The notes under the pieces were generated by a model. The model did no database searches, had not been told where the DNA came from, and was given only the letters and a program-made list of their open reading frames with translations. From contig NZ_GL379770.1 in the NCBI RefSeq assembly GCF_000143765.1, positions 1,204,903 to 1,268,902 on the forward strand: a stretch of 64,000 nt of DNA. Reading direction: 5' to 3'. The position numbers were made by a program, and so were the translations under genes. Source of the DNA: Sphingobacterium spiritivorum ATCC 33861 (lineage in GTDB: Bacteria > Bacteroidota > Bacteroidia > Sphingobacteriales > Sphingobacteriaceae). Positions 26,305 through 35,793 of this stretch are shown here, piece after piece (positions within the stretch are counted from its first letter, which is position 1; each line of letters starts with the position of its first letter).

Positions 26305-27357
26305 TTATAATCCTAATAGTTTTCTGTTCAGGTCGTTGTTGGTGTCTACTGAAGCGAAATTATCAAATGCTTTGTCGGTGACCCGGATAATATAGTCTTT
26401 TATAAAAACGGCTCCTTCTCTTGCTCCGTCTTCAGGATGTTTAAATGCACATTCCCATTCCAGAACTGCCCAACCCTGAAAGTTGTATTGCGTGAGTTTC
26501 GTAAAAACAGCTTTAAAATCGACTTGTCCGTCTCCAACAGATCTGAATCTACCAGCTCTGGATTGCCAGTTTTGATATCCTCCGTATACACCCTGACGCC
26601 CTGACGGTGTAAATTCAGCATCTTTTACATGAAACATTTTGATTCGATCGTGGTAGATATCAATGAATTGAAGATAATCCAGACACTGAAGAACAAAATG
26701 AGAGGGGTCATATAGAATATTTGCACGATTGTGATAGTTTACTTTTTGAAGGAACATATCAAACGTGACACCGTCATGGAGATCTTCTCCCGGATGCAGT
26801 TCGTAACATAGATCCACGTCGTACCGCTCACCTTCATCGAGGATGGGCAACCATAGTCTGGCAAGCTCAGCAAATCCAGTCTCAATTAAGTTTTCAGGAC
26901 GTTGTGGCCATGGATATACAAATGGCCATAACAAGGCTCCGCTGAATGTTGCCAATGCTTTAAGGCCAAGATTATGAGAGGCTTTGACAGCATATTTGAG
27001 TTGTTGTACAGCCCACTGTTGCCGAGCCTTTGGGTTGCCGTGCAGATCTTTTGGAGCAAAAGCATCAAACAGATCATCGAAAGCAGGATTGACGGCGACC
27101 AACTGTCCCTGAAGATGCGTAGACAATTCTGTGATTTCCAGACCATAAGATTGTACTTTTGCTTTCAGCTGAGAGGCATAGTTTTTATCATTTGCAGCTT
27201 GTTCCAGATCAATAAAGCGGGTATCTAAGGTAGGCAGTTGTATTCCTTTATATCCCAGATCTGAAGCCCATTGGCAGATATCTTCTAATGTATTAAACGG
27301 TGCTTCATCACCAATAAATTGTGCAAGAAAAATTGCAGGACCTTTAATAGTTATCAT
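26305..27357 (-). CDS. Sugar phosphate isomerase/epimerase family protein (AP endonuclease-2-like TIM barrel)
   Basis: A 350-residue TIM-barrel protein: ATFSGALLWPFVYPWP, LCYELHPGEDLHDG, NILYDPSHFVLQCLDY and IKMFHVKDAEFTP carry the Glu/Asp/His metal ligands of xylose-isomerase-like enzymes. Such proteins isomerise or epimerise keto-sugars, or act as 3-keto-glycoside or inosose enzymes. It is the first gene of the minus-strand operon and diverges from the GMC oxidoreductase, consistent with processing an oxidised sugar. Confidence 0.88.
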   Translation of the reverse strand: MITIKGPAIFLAQFIGDEAPFNTLEDICQWASDLGYKGIQLPTLDTRFIDLEQAANDKNYASQLKAKVQSYGLEITELSTHLQGQLVAVNPAFDDLFDAFAPKDLHGNPKARQQWAVQQLKYAVKASHNLGLKALATFSGALLWPFVYPWPQRPENLIETGFAELARLWLPILDEGERYDVDLCYELHPGEDLHDGVTFDMFLQKVNYHNRANILYDPSHFVLQCLDYLQFIDIYHDRIKMFHVKDAEFTPSGRQGVYGGYQNWQSRAGRFRSVGDGQVDFKAVFTKLTQYNFQGWAVLEWECAFKHPEDGAREGAVFIKDYIIRVTDKAFDNFASVDTNNDLNRKLLGL

Positions 27358-27786
27358 AGTTTATTACGTTTTGTAAATGACTTATGTTAAAGTTGTTAGA
27401 AAATTATATTTCCCGATCAGAACATAAGTCAGATCATATTCTTATGAATAATATTATAATTTGGTTATTCTGTATAACGTGCTTGTCTTATACAATTTTA
27501 CGAAAAAAAACAACCGGTTGCAATAAAATGAAAAAAAAATCTTACACTTGTCTTGTAGAAATACAAAATGGTATCAATAACAAAATTTTAGAAATATATT
27601 TTCCCTGGACTGGAGCTTATGAAGCAATAACATAAAGTTAAGTGTATTGCTGGTTTAAAAGATTAAGTTATTCAGGAGCTAAATAACCCGCACTTGCTAA
27701 AATTGACAAGGGTCTGAAAGCTGAAAAAAGTTTGTTATTAAGTGATTTCACACAACTAATAACCAAATAAACCAAATAAGAGAGAA
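27358..27786. other. Divergent regulatory region with a LacI-type dyad
   Basis: These 429 bases separate the isomerase operon from the GMC gene. The perfect palindrome CAACCGGTTG lies at 27511-27520; an AACCGGTT core with central CG resembles LacI/GalR-family operators. A TTGACA occurs near 27700, but I see no full Bacteroidota promoter. An 83-codon frame at 27384-27635 has poor composition and is probably not a gene. Confidence 0.45.
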
Positions 27787-29475
27787 ATGGCAAATAATGT
27801 GTATGATGCTATTGTCATCGGATCAGGGATCACAGGTGGCTGGGCAGCAAAAGAACTGACAGAGAAAGGGTTGAAAACCATAATGTTAGAGCGGGGCCGT
27901 AATATCGAGCATGTCAAGGATTATCCGTCACCGAATAAAGATCCCTGGGATTTTGCACATAGAGGTAAATTGCCTCTCGATGCCGCCAAAAATTACCTGC
28001 CTTTTGGAGTTAAAAATCAATGGATTAATGAGACAAATGTTGATTTCTGGACTAAAGAAACAGAAAGTCCTTATAAAGAAATTAAGCCCTTCAACTGGTT
28101 CAGAGGATATCAGGTAGGAGGGCGTTCATTAATTTGGGGACGACAAAGTTATCGTCTTTCTGATCTGGATTTTGAAGCGAATGCTAAAGACGGATATGGT
28201 ATAGACTGGCCTGTCCGTTATAAAGATATAGCTCCCTGGTACAGTTATGTAGAAAAGTTTGCTGGTATTTCAGGTAATAAGGACGGCCTGTCTGTATTAC
28301 CGGATGGAGAATATATGCCTCCTATGGAGATGAACTTTGTCGAAAAGGATCTTGCTGAACGGTTAAAGCAAAAATACAACAGCAAAAGACATTTTATAAT
28401 AGGAAGAGTTGCAAATATTACAGTTCCACATCATGGTCGGGTGAATTGTCAGTATCAGAACAAGTGCTGGCAGGGATGCAATTTTGGTGCTTATTTCAGC
28501 ACGCAGTCTTCTACTTTACCTGCAGCGGTGAAGACCGGAAATCTGACACTGAGACCTTTCTCTATTGTGAAAAATATCCTTTATGATAAGGATACAAAAA
28601 AAGCCAAAGGGGTAGAGATACTGGATGCCGAGACAAATAAGACCTACGAGTATTTTGCTAAGATTGTTTTTGTATGTGCTTCAGCACTTAACTCCACCTG
28701 GGTATTGATGAATTCGGCTACTGACATTTGGGAGGGAGGATTAGGTAGCAGTAGCGGAGAGCTGGGGCATAATCTGATGGATCATATGCTAAACAGCGGT
28801 GCCGGAGGACGTGTAGAAGGGTTTGAAGATAAATATATCTTCGGCAGACGGGCTAATGGCTTGTACGTTCCCCGGTTTGCAAATATAGAAGGAGATACTA
28901 AAAAGCGGGATTACATTCGCGGATTTGGCTATCAGGGAGGAGCCTCCCGGGATCGTTGGTATGGAGAGGTGGATGGAATGAGTGTCGGCGGAGCCTGGAA
29001 AGATGCGATAGCAGAACCCGGATCGTGGTACATAGGATTTACTGCATTTGGAGAAATCCTTCCTTATCATGAGAATAAAATCTTACTGGACAAAACTATA
29101 AAAGATAAATGGGGGCTTCCGGTACTGGCTATGGATGCAGAAATCAAAGAAAATGAGAAAAAAATACGTCAGGATGCTGGTGAAGAAATGAAGCAAATGC
29201 TGGAGTCTATTGGTGTAAAGGATGTGTCGACCTATGATAGGGGATTTAGTATGGGGCAAGGGATACATGAAATGGGGACAGCAAGAATGGGGCACGATCC
29301 GCGCACATCTGTACTTAATAAGCATAATCAGGTATGGGACGCCAGAAACGTATTTGTGACAGACGGGGCTTTTATGACTTCTGCTTCCTGTGTCAATCCA
29401 TCCCTTACTTATATGGCTTTTACAGCGCGGGCAGTAGATTTTGCAGTGAGTGAATTAAAAAAAGGGAATCTTTAA
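27787..29475 (+). CDS. GMC oxidoreductase, probable glucoside/sugar 3-dehydrogenase catalytic subunit
   Basis: A 562-residue flavoprotein. The FAD dinucleotide motif is IGSGITGGWAAKEL (residues 11-24), SLIWGRQSYR and CQYQNKCWQGCNFGAY match the large subunit of gluconate-2-dehydrogenase-like enzymes, and the C-terminal active-site region is HEMGTARMGHDPRTS, then SCVNPSLTYM. The family oxidises secondary or primary alcohols of sugars and passes electrons to a quinone or cytochrome. It is followed 18 bases later by its usual subunit-3 gene. Related proteins in Bacteroidota form 3-keto-glycosides; that assignment is inferred from the locus. Confidence 0.9.
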   Translation: MANNVYDAIVIGSGITGGWAAKELTEKGLKTIMLERGRNIEHVKDYPSPNKDPWDFAHRGKLPLDAAKNYLPFGVKNQWINETNVDFWTKETESPYKEIKPFNWFRGYQVGGRSLIWGRQSYRLSDLDFEANAKDGYGIDWPVRYKDIAPWYSYVEKFAGISGNKDGLSVLPDGEYMPPMEMNFVEKDLAERLKQKYNSKRHFIIGRVANITVPHHGRVNCQYQNKCWQGCNFGAYFSTQSSTLPAAVKTGNLTLRPFSIVKNILYDKDTKKAKGVEILDAETNKTYEYFAKIVFVCASALNSTWVLMNSATDIWEGGLGSSSGELGHNLMDHMLNSGAGGRVEGFEDKYIFGRRANGLYVPRFANIEGDTKKRDYIRGFGYQGGASRDRWYGEVDGMSVGGAWKDAIAEPGSWYIGFTAFGEILPYHENKILLDKTIKDKWGLPVLAMDAEIKENEKKIRQDAGEEMKQMLESIGVKDVSTYDRGFSMGQGIHEMGTARMGHDPRTSVLNKHNQVWDARNVFVTDGAFMTSASCVNPSLTYMAFTARAVDFAVSELKKGNL

Positions 29476-29493
29476 ATATTTATTTTAAAAACA

Positions 29494-30063
29494 ATGAATA
29501 GAAGAGACGCAATACAACGGGTAGCCTTACTGATGGGAGGTACTATAGTGGGGGCAAACCTTTTTCTGGAAGGTTGCAAGAGACCGGCATCATCGGATAT
29601 TAAACGGCTTTTTGAAGATGAATCTGTTGGTTTTATCGGAGATCTGGCAGAAGCTATTCTGCCAAGAACAAAAACTCCAGGAGCTAAAGAAGCTGGCGTA
29701 GGGGAGATGATCCCGGTAATTGTAAGAGATTGTTATACAACTGATGAACAAAAGATTTTCCTGGAAGGTCTTGCTATGATTGATTCCAGAGCTAAAAAAG
29801 AGCTGGGGCATGAGTTTCAGAAGCTGGATAATAAAGATCAGACCTCATTTGTCAATATGCTGGATAAGGAATCGAAAGAGTATGAGGGCAACAGAACAGA
29901 GAAAGACCCGCCTCATTTTTTTACCCTGTTTAAGCAACTGACTTTGCTTACTTTTTTTAGTTCAAAGTTAGGTGCTACCGAAGTACTTCGGTATGTGAAA
30001 ATTCCGGGAAAATACGATGGAAACTATCCATACAAGGAAGGTGACCGGGCATGGGCAACCTGA
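29494..30063 (+). CDS. Gluconate 2-dehydrogenase subunit 3 family protein
   Basis: A 189-residue protein with an Arg-Arg start and a hydrophobic stretch (MNRRDAIQRVALLMGGTIVG), with lipobox-like LEGC (Cys28), so it may be Tat-exported and lipid-anchored. The body (FIGDLAEAILPRTKTPGAKE, VGEMIPVIVRDCY) matches the gluconate 2-dehydrogenase subunit 3 family, which escorts the GMC subunit across the membrane and anchors it. The usual cytochrome c third subunit is not in the neighbourhood. A terminator follows. Confidence 0.88.
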   Translation: MNRRDAIQRVALLMGGTIVGANLFLEGCKRPASSDIKRLFEDESVGFIGDLAEAILPRTKTPGAKEAGVGEMIPVIVRDCYTTDEQKIFLEGLAMIDSRAKKELGHEFQKLDNKDQTSFVNMLDKESKEYEGNRTEKDPPHFFTLFKQLTLLTFFSSKLGATEVLRYVKIPGKYDGNYPYKEGDRAWAT

Positions 30064-30085
30064 CCGGAATAGTTTGTTAAACTAT

Positions 30086-30115
30086 AAAAATGCGCCTCAA
30101 CTGAGGTGCATTTTT
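30086..30115 (+). terminator. Terminator after the GMC/subunit-3 genes
   Basis: AAAAATGC(30086-30093), a G, CCTC, loop AACT, GAGG, a T, then GCATTTTT (30108-30115) form a 13-pair stem with one G-U. The A/T arms make it usable in both directions. Confidence 0.8.
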
Positions 30116-30317
30116 ATTTCTAATTAAATCTTGGTTTTTCTGCTGGTCTCAAAATAATTCTGCATTGGTAACTATGGTTAGCATATATTGTTTTTTAGAT
30201 AGATTTTATACTTCTTTTTTCATGGTGTAACTTGTATTATTAAATAATTAATGGTTATTTTAAACCTTTAAAATTCAAGATCGTCACTTCGTATCAAAAA
30301 AATCGGTCTTTTAAACT

Positions 30318-31799
30318 ATGAACACATACATGATTCTAATTGTTGATGACAAATCAGAAAATATCTATTCTTTAAAACGATTATTAGAATCCAAGGATTT
30401 TTTAGTAGATACAGCATTATCCGGAGAAGAAGCGCTAAAAAAAGTATTAAAAAATAATTACGCCCTTATAATTCTGGATGTTCAGATGCCAGGAATAGAT
30501 GGCTTTGAAGTAGCAGAAACACTTTCAGGTTTCAGCAAAACAAAGGAGATCCCCATAATATTTCTTTCCGCAGTCAATACCGATAAAAAATTTATCACAA
30601 AGGGTTATGAATCAGGAGGTATAGACTATGTAACTAAACCTGTAGATCCCGACATTCTGCTATTAAAGGTCAAAACATTTTATCGGTTATATGAGCAGAC
30701 CCTTGCCCTCAATGAAACGCAACAGGCACTTATTTCTGAAATCGAAACCAGAAAGAAGGCCGAAATGAAATTGAAAGAGCGGGTGGATCATTTGCATTTT
30801 ACATTAGAATCTCTGCCCCAGATCGCTTTTACCGCTAATGCAGAAGGTCAGATTGAATTTGTTAATGAAAAGTGGTTTAAATATTCCCTTTCATCTGAAA
30901 TTTTCCCAAAAACACATCCCGATGACAAAAATATCCGGGATGAATGGTTGTTGGCTATGGCCACCGGGAATTCGTTGGAACTTGAAGTAAGAATTAAGGA
31001 GATTGATGCAGATATTTTCAGATTTCATTTGTTACGGATCATACCAATCAGAGAGCAGGAGATCGTTGTAAAATGGGTAGGTACTTTTACAGATATAGAT
31101 GATCAGAAACAAATAGAGAAAAAGAAAGATGAATTTCTGAGTATCGCCAGTCATGAACTGAAGACACCTCTGACAAGTATCAAGGCTTATATTCAGCTGT
31201 TAGAAAGAACCCTGAATGCCGAGCAGAATAGCGCTACAAGTAAATACCTGAGTACTGTACAGAATCAGGTCTCTAAATTAAATAGTCTAATAGCAGATTT
31301 ACTCGATATTTCTAAAATAGATAATGGTAAGCTCAAGATGAATAAGAAACTGTTCAACTTTGAAAATCTGCTGAGCAATGTCGTGGATACTATATATCAC
31401 ACACACGAAAACAGCAATATCAGGATCGAACGGGAAGGTGATGTGATTGATCAGCCTGTACTTGGAGATGAAATAAGAATCGAACAGGTATTGATTAATT
31501 ACCTGACAAATGCTATTAAATACTCACCTGATTCCAAAAGAGTCATTATCAGAACAGAACAGGAAAATACACAAATAAAAGTCGATGTTACCGATTTCGG
31601 AATAGGTATTCCGGAGCACAAGCAAAAAAATATTTTCAATAAATTCTATCGTGTCGAAGAATCCTCGCTGAAGTTTCAGGGGCTTGGAATAGGCCTTTAC
31701 ATCTGTTCGGAAATTATCCGGCAGCATAACGGAACGTTTGGTATACAGAGTCAAACAGGACAGGGATCAACATTTTATTTTACTATACCTTTAAACTAG
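30318..31799 (+). CDS. Hybrid response regulator - PAS - histidine kinase
   Basis: A 493-residue soluble protein. It has an N-terminal receiver with Asp54 (phospho-acceptor in IILDVQMPGIDGF), a coiled coil with 'KKAEMKLKERVDHL', a PAS domain (~150-260), a HisKA domain with SIASHELKTPLTS (His279), and a HATPase domain with NYLTNAIKYSP, DFGIGIP and GLGIGLYIC. The receiver-first order means it can be phosphorylated by another kinase and then drive its own transmitter. It is the first gene of a signalling array; the next gene starts 7 bases downstream. Confidence 0.92.
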   Translation: MNTYMILIVDDKSENIYSLKRLLESKDFLVDTALSGEEALKKVLKNNYALIILDVQMPGIDGFEVAETLSGFSKTKEIPIIFLSAVNTDKKFITKGYESGGIDYVTKPVDPDILLLKVKTFYRLYEQTLALNETQQALISEIETRKKAEMKLKERVDHLHFTLESLPQIAFTANAEGQIEFVNEKWFKYSLSSEIFPKTHPDDKNIRDEWLLAMATGNSLELEVRIKEIDADIFRFHLLRIIPIREQEIVVKWVGTFTDIDDQKQIEKKKDEFLSIASHELKTPLTSIKAYIQLLERTLNAEQNSATSKYLSTVQNQVSKLNSLIADLLDISKIDNGKLKMNKKLFNFENLLSNVVDTIYHTHENSNIRIEREGDVIDQPVLGDEIRIEQVLINYLTNAIKYSPDSKRVIIRTEQENTQIKVDVTDFGIGIPEHKQKNIFNKFYRVEESSLKFQGLGIGLYICSEIIRQHNGTFGIQSQTGQGSTFYFTIPLN

Positions 31800-31806
31800 A
31801 CAGCAC

Positions 31807-34800
31807 ATGCCTGGCAAATTTATACGCAGCCTTCAGATAGGCTTTGGAGTTTCATTAGTGATATTGTTGGCGAGTTCCACCGCTTCCTATCTCAGTATAA
31901 AGGAACAACTCAATAACAGAAAAAAAGTTGATCACACCCGCCAGGTGATCAGTGGAGTAAATAAAATTCTTGTCGATCTGCAAAATGCGGAAACTGGACA
32001 GCGCGGATTTCAGCTTACAGGCAAAGAGAGTTTTCTGGAACCATATATCAAGAGTACCGAATCTTTACCGGAGGCCTTAAAAACTGTCCGCGAACTCACA
32101 TTGGACAATCCGATTCAAACCCGCCGTTCGGACAGCCTCGAATCCTTAGTCAATTCCAGAATCAGTATTCTCAAAAATCTGGTGGATATCAAAAGAAAAG
32201 GTGGAGATATTACAATTGCACAGTTAGAGGATGGTAAACGTTACATGGATAGCTGCCGGAATATTATTGCCGGTTTTACCGATGAAGAGGAGATGCTCTT
32301 AAATAAAAGATCGTTAGCTCTAGATGCATCTTCTCAATACACTTCATTTTTTATTATTATAGCAGCTGTAGCTTCTCTGATTATCACTTCAGTATTCTAC
32401 AAGAAAATAAGAGAAGATTATTATAAAAGAGAACAGTTACAGTCTTCTTTAAAGAAAAAGGATGAAGAGATAAGCCGTAGATTAAATGTTATTCAAAAAA
32501 TCGCGAATAATATTGCTCATGGAGACTATACTATAAGAATCGATGATACGGAAGAGGATGATCTCGGAAGTCTGGCAGGATCCCTGAACGATATGACAGA
32601 CGCTTTAAAGTCTTCTTTTGATAAACTGAATAACAACGACTGGCGTCAGACAGGATTAGCGCGGTTGAATGAAATACTTGTAGGTAACAAAACGCAGGAA
32701 GTATTGGCTGAAGATTCTCTTTCGCATCTGACTAATTATGGAGACTGTGTTAACGGAGCATTTTATCTTCTGGAGAATGATCTTATCAGATTGCAAAGTG
32801 CCTATGCACTGGAAGACAGAATGATAAAAACACTGGAAATCGGTGAAGGGATGGTAGGACAGGTGGTGAAAGATGGTAAGGAAAAACTGATTGAAGGGAT
32901 TCAGGCCGAAGATTATGTTGTTAGTTTTTCAAACGGTAAATTGAAGGTCAATCATATTTTGCTGTTACCGGTTATTCTTAACGGTATGTGCATAGGTGTT
33001 ATCGAATTGGGATCTGCACATAAATTTGATGCGTTAAAGATTGGCTTTTTTAAGGAAGCATCTTCCACTATTTCGCTAGCTCTTGCTGCAGCCAAAAGCA
33101 GAAAACAAGTACAGACACTCCTGGAAGAAACGCAGGCACAGGCAGAAGAATTGCAGGCGCAACATTCTGAACTGGAAAATCTGAATACCGAACTGGAGGC
33201 GCAAACACAAAAACTTCAGGCTTCGGAAGAGGAACTGAGAGTGCAACAGGAAGAACTTTTACAATCCAATCAGGAGCTGGAAGAACGTTCCAAACTATTG
33301 GAAGAAAAAAATCATCTTATTGCAGAGCGTAATTTGGAAATTCAGGAAAAAGCAGAAGAACTAGCATTGAGTACAAAATACAAGTCTGAGTTTCTGGCCA
33401 ATATGTCTCATGAGTTAAGAACTCCTTTAAATTCGATTTTGCTGCTGTCAAGATTGCTATCTGAAAACACAGACGACAATCTGAATGAGGACCAGATCGA
33501 ATCAGCAAAGGTTATACAAAGTTCGGGTACGAGCTTACTGAGCCTTATTGATGAGATATTGGATCTGTCGAAGATCGAAGCTGGCAAAATGGAACTGGAG
33601 TACCAGCATGTCAAACTATCGGATGTAACACAAGAACTTAACAGCCTGTTTGCTCCTATAGTAAAGGAAAAAGCTCTTGATCTGAATATTGTGGTTCAAC
33701 CGGACCTGGATTCTACAATTGAAACCGATAGACTGCGACTGGATCAGGTACTGCGGAATCTGCTTTCAAATGCGATAAAGTTTACGTCCAAAGGAAGTAT
33801 AACACTGACTATAACGGAGGAACAAAGCAACAGGAATAATATTGTATTTGCTGTAAAGGATACCGGAATAGGTATCGCTGAGGAAAAACAAAAAATCATC
33901 TTTGAAGCTTTTCAGCAGGCTGATGGTTCCACCCGAAGAAAATTCGGAGGTACCGGACTCGGATTGTCTATCAGTCGTGAAATAGCCCGTCTTCTTGGGG
34001 GAGAGATCCGATTGCAGAGTAAAGAAAATGAGGGCAGTATATTCAGCCTGATTATTCCCAAATCAAAACAGACCACTGCTATCAGCCCTTCTACGGACGA
34101 GTTGATGGCTATTATATCTTCTGATGTGGAGGAGGTCAATGCGCTGGTGGCAGAGGAAGCCAGTTCATATGTCGTTCTGGATATACCCGCGGAAGTAGAA
34201 GACGATCGGAATAATATTACGGAGCATGACAAAGTAATCCTGATTGTGGAGGATGATACCAACTTTGCTAAAGCCCTGTTGAAATATACACGGCAACAAA
34301 ACTATAAAGGCATAGTCGTCGTAAGAGGAGATATTGCAGCCGAATTTGCCGAAAAGTATAAGCCTCTGGCTATTCTGCTGGATATACAGCTTCCTGTAAA
34401 AGATGGATGGCAGGTCATGGACGAATTGAAAAATAATCCGGCAACACGGCCTATTCCTGTGCATATGATGTCCTCTCTGAAAATGAAAAAGGAGAGTTTA
34501 CTTAAAGGGGCTATAGATTTTATTAACAAACCGATTGCAATGGAGCAGATCGGAGGAATGTTTAAGAAAATCGAAGAGGCATTGACACGCTATCCTAAAA
34601 AAGTGCTGATCGTAGAAGAAAACCCTAAGCATGCAACTGCTTTGTCTTATTTCCTTAGCAACTTCAATATTGCTTCAGAGATCAAAAGCAATGTGAAAGA
34701 CAGTGTGGAAGCATTGACTTCTGATGCGGTGAATTGTGTAATTCTGGATATGGGAATTCCGGATAAGACGGGTTATGAGACACTGGAAGCGATCAAGAAG

Positions 34801-35403
34801 AACGAGGGATTGGAAAATTTACCTATCATTATTTTCACCGGTAAAAATCTCTCCAAAGCTGAAGAGACGAAGATCAAGCAATATGCAGACTCTATAGTGA
34901 TCAAGACTGCACATTCTTATCAGCGTATCCTGGATGAGGTAGGATTATTTCTGCATCTGGTGGAAGAAAAGAATGCAGATCAGGGACAAAAGAAAACTAA
35001 TAAATTGGGGTCTTTAAATGAAGTGCTGAGTAATAAAAAGGTATTGATTGCAGATGATGATGTCCGTAATATCTTTTCGCTCAGTAAAGCCTTAGAGAAG
35101 TACCAGATGAAAGTAATTTCTGCAATAGATGGAAAGGAAGCCATTCAGCAGTTAAAAAATAATCCTGATATTTCTATTGTCCTCATGGATATGATGATGC
35201 CTGAAATGGACGGATATGAAACAATCAGGCTGATAAGACAGTCACCACAATATGCAAAACTGCCTATTATGGCAGTGACTGCTAAAGCAATGACCGGTGA
35301 CCGCGAAAAATGTATTATTGCAGGTGCATCGGATTATATATCAAAACCGGTGGATACAGATCAGTTGCTCTCTTTGCTAAGGGTATGGTTATATGAAAAT
35401 TAA
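31807..35403 (+). CDS. Large hybrid histidine kinase: CHASE3 - HAMP - GAF - kinase - three receivers
   Basis: A 1198-residue membrane kinase. The N-terminal helix and a periplasmic CHASE3-type helical domain (LQNAETGQRGFQLTGKESFL) are followed by a second membrane helix (~178-196), HAMP, a GAF domain (~290-435) and a Gln/Glu-rich coiled coil. Then HisKA has NMSHELRTPLNS (His535), and HATPase has NLLSNAIKFTS, DTGIGIA and GTGLGLSI. Three receivers follow with phospho-Asp candidates 859, 981 and 1128. The second receiver has VEEN where an acidic DD pair is usual, so its metal site is altered. It likely feeds the response regulators and CheR/CheB encoded downstream. Confidence 0.93.
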   Translation: MPGKFIRSLQIGFGVSLVILLASSTASYLSIKEQLNNRKKVDHTRQVISGVNKILVDLQNAETGQRGFQLTGKESFLEPYIKSTESLPEALKTVRELTLDNPIQTRRSDSLESLVNSRISILKNLVDIKRKGGDITIAQLEDGKRYMDSCRNIIAGFTDEEEMLLNKRSLALDASSQYTSFFIIIAAVASLIITSVFYKKIREDYYKREQLQSSLKKKDEEISRRLNVIQKIANNIAHGDYTIRIDDTEEDDLGSLAGSLNDMTDALKSSFDKLNNNDWRQTGLARLNEILVGNKTQEVLAEDSLSHLTNYGDCVNGAFYLLENDLIRLQSAYALEDRMIKTLEIGEGMVGQVVKDGKEKLIEGIQAEDYVVSFSNGKLKVNHILLLPVILNGMCIGVIELGSAHKFDALKIGFFKEASSTISLALAAAKSRKQVQTLLEETQAQAEELQAQHSELENLNTELEAQTQKLQASEEELRVQQEELLQSNQELEERSKLLEEKNHLIAERNLEIQEKAEELALSTKYKSEFLANMSHELRTPLNSILLLSRLLSENTDDNLNEDQIESAKVIQSSGTSLLSLIDEILDLSKIEAGKMELEYQHVKLSDVTQELNSLFAPIVKEKALDLNIVVQPDLDSTIETDRLRLDQVLRNLLSNAIKFTSKGSITLTITEEQSNRNNIVFAVKDTGIGIAEEKQKIIFEAFQQADGSTRRKFGGTGLGLSISREIARLLGGEIRLQSKENEGSIFSLIIPKSKQTTAISPSTDELMAIISSDVEEVNALVAEEASSYVVLDIPAEVEDDRNNITEHDKVILIVEDDTNFAKALLKYTRQQNYKGIVVVRGDIAAEFAEKYKPLAILLDIQLPVKDGWQVMDELKNNPATRPIPVHMMSSLKMKKESLLKGAIDFINKPIAMEQIGGMFKKIEEALTRYPKKVLIVEENPKHATALSYFLSNFNIASEIKSNVKDSVEALTSDAVNCVILDMGIPDKTGYETLEAIKKNEGLENLPIIIFTGKNLSKAEETKIKQYADSIVIKTAHSYQRILDEVGLFLHLVEEKNADQGQKKTNKLGSLNEVLSNKKVLIADDDVRNIFSLSKALEKYQMKVISAIDGKEAIQQLKNNPDISIVLMDMMMPEMDGYETIRLIRQSPQYAKLPIMAVTAKAMTGDREKCIIAGASDYISKPVDTDQLLSLLRVWLYEN

Positions 35404-35421
35404 TATTGTCAAGATAAGATT

Positions 35422-35793
35422 ATGGAAAAGGACAAATTAATATTGATCATTGATGATGATAGCAGAAATATCTTTGCCTTAAGTCTGACATTGAAGTCAA
35501 AGGGATACCGTACTGTATCCAGTCTGACGGCAGCTGAAGGAATCTCATTACTGAAAGAAAATAAAAATATAGGAGTGGTATTGCTGGATATGATGATGCC
35601 TGAAATGGATGGTTACGAAGCGATGAGGATCATCCGTGAATCCGGGCAATGTCAGGATATCCCTGTTATTGCGGTCACAGCGCAGGCCATGGACGGAGAT
35701 CGGGAAAAGTGTATAGAAGCAGGAGCCTGGGACTATATCTCCAAACCTATAGATGTAGATAAGTTGCTGGCGGTTATTGGAAAAGTGAACTAG
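35422..35793 (+). CDS. Single-domain response regulator
   Basis: A 123-residue receiver only: LILIIDDDSRNIFALS, phospho-Asp56 in VLLDMMMPEMDGYEA, Thr in IAVTAQAM and Lys in YISKPIDVDK. It is close in sequence to the third receiver of the large kinase upstream, which suggests duplication. It has no output domain and probably relays phosphate or binds a partner. Its stop codon touches the ATG of the cheR gene (TAGATG). Confidence 0.92.
   Translation: MEKDKLILIIDDDSRNIFALSLTLKSKGYRTVSSLTAAEGISLLKENKNIGVVLLDMMMPEMDGYEAMRIIRESGQCQDIPVIAVTAQAMDGDREKCIEAGAWDYISKPIDVDKLLAVIGKVN

Noticed and set aside
27384..27635. Plus frame of 83 residues in the sugar-locus regulatory region
   Set aside because: Short, Lys/Ile-rich, no start context, and it contains the LacI-like palindrome. 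Not convincing.
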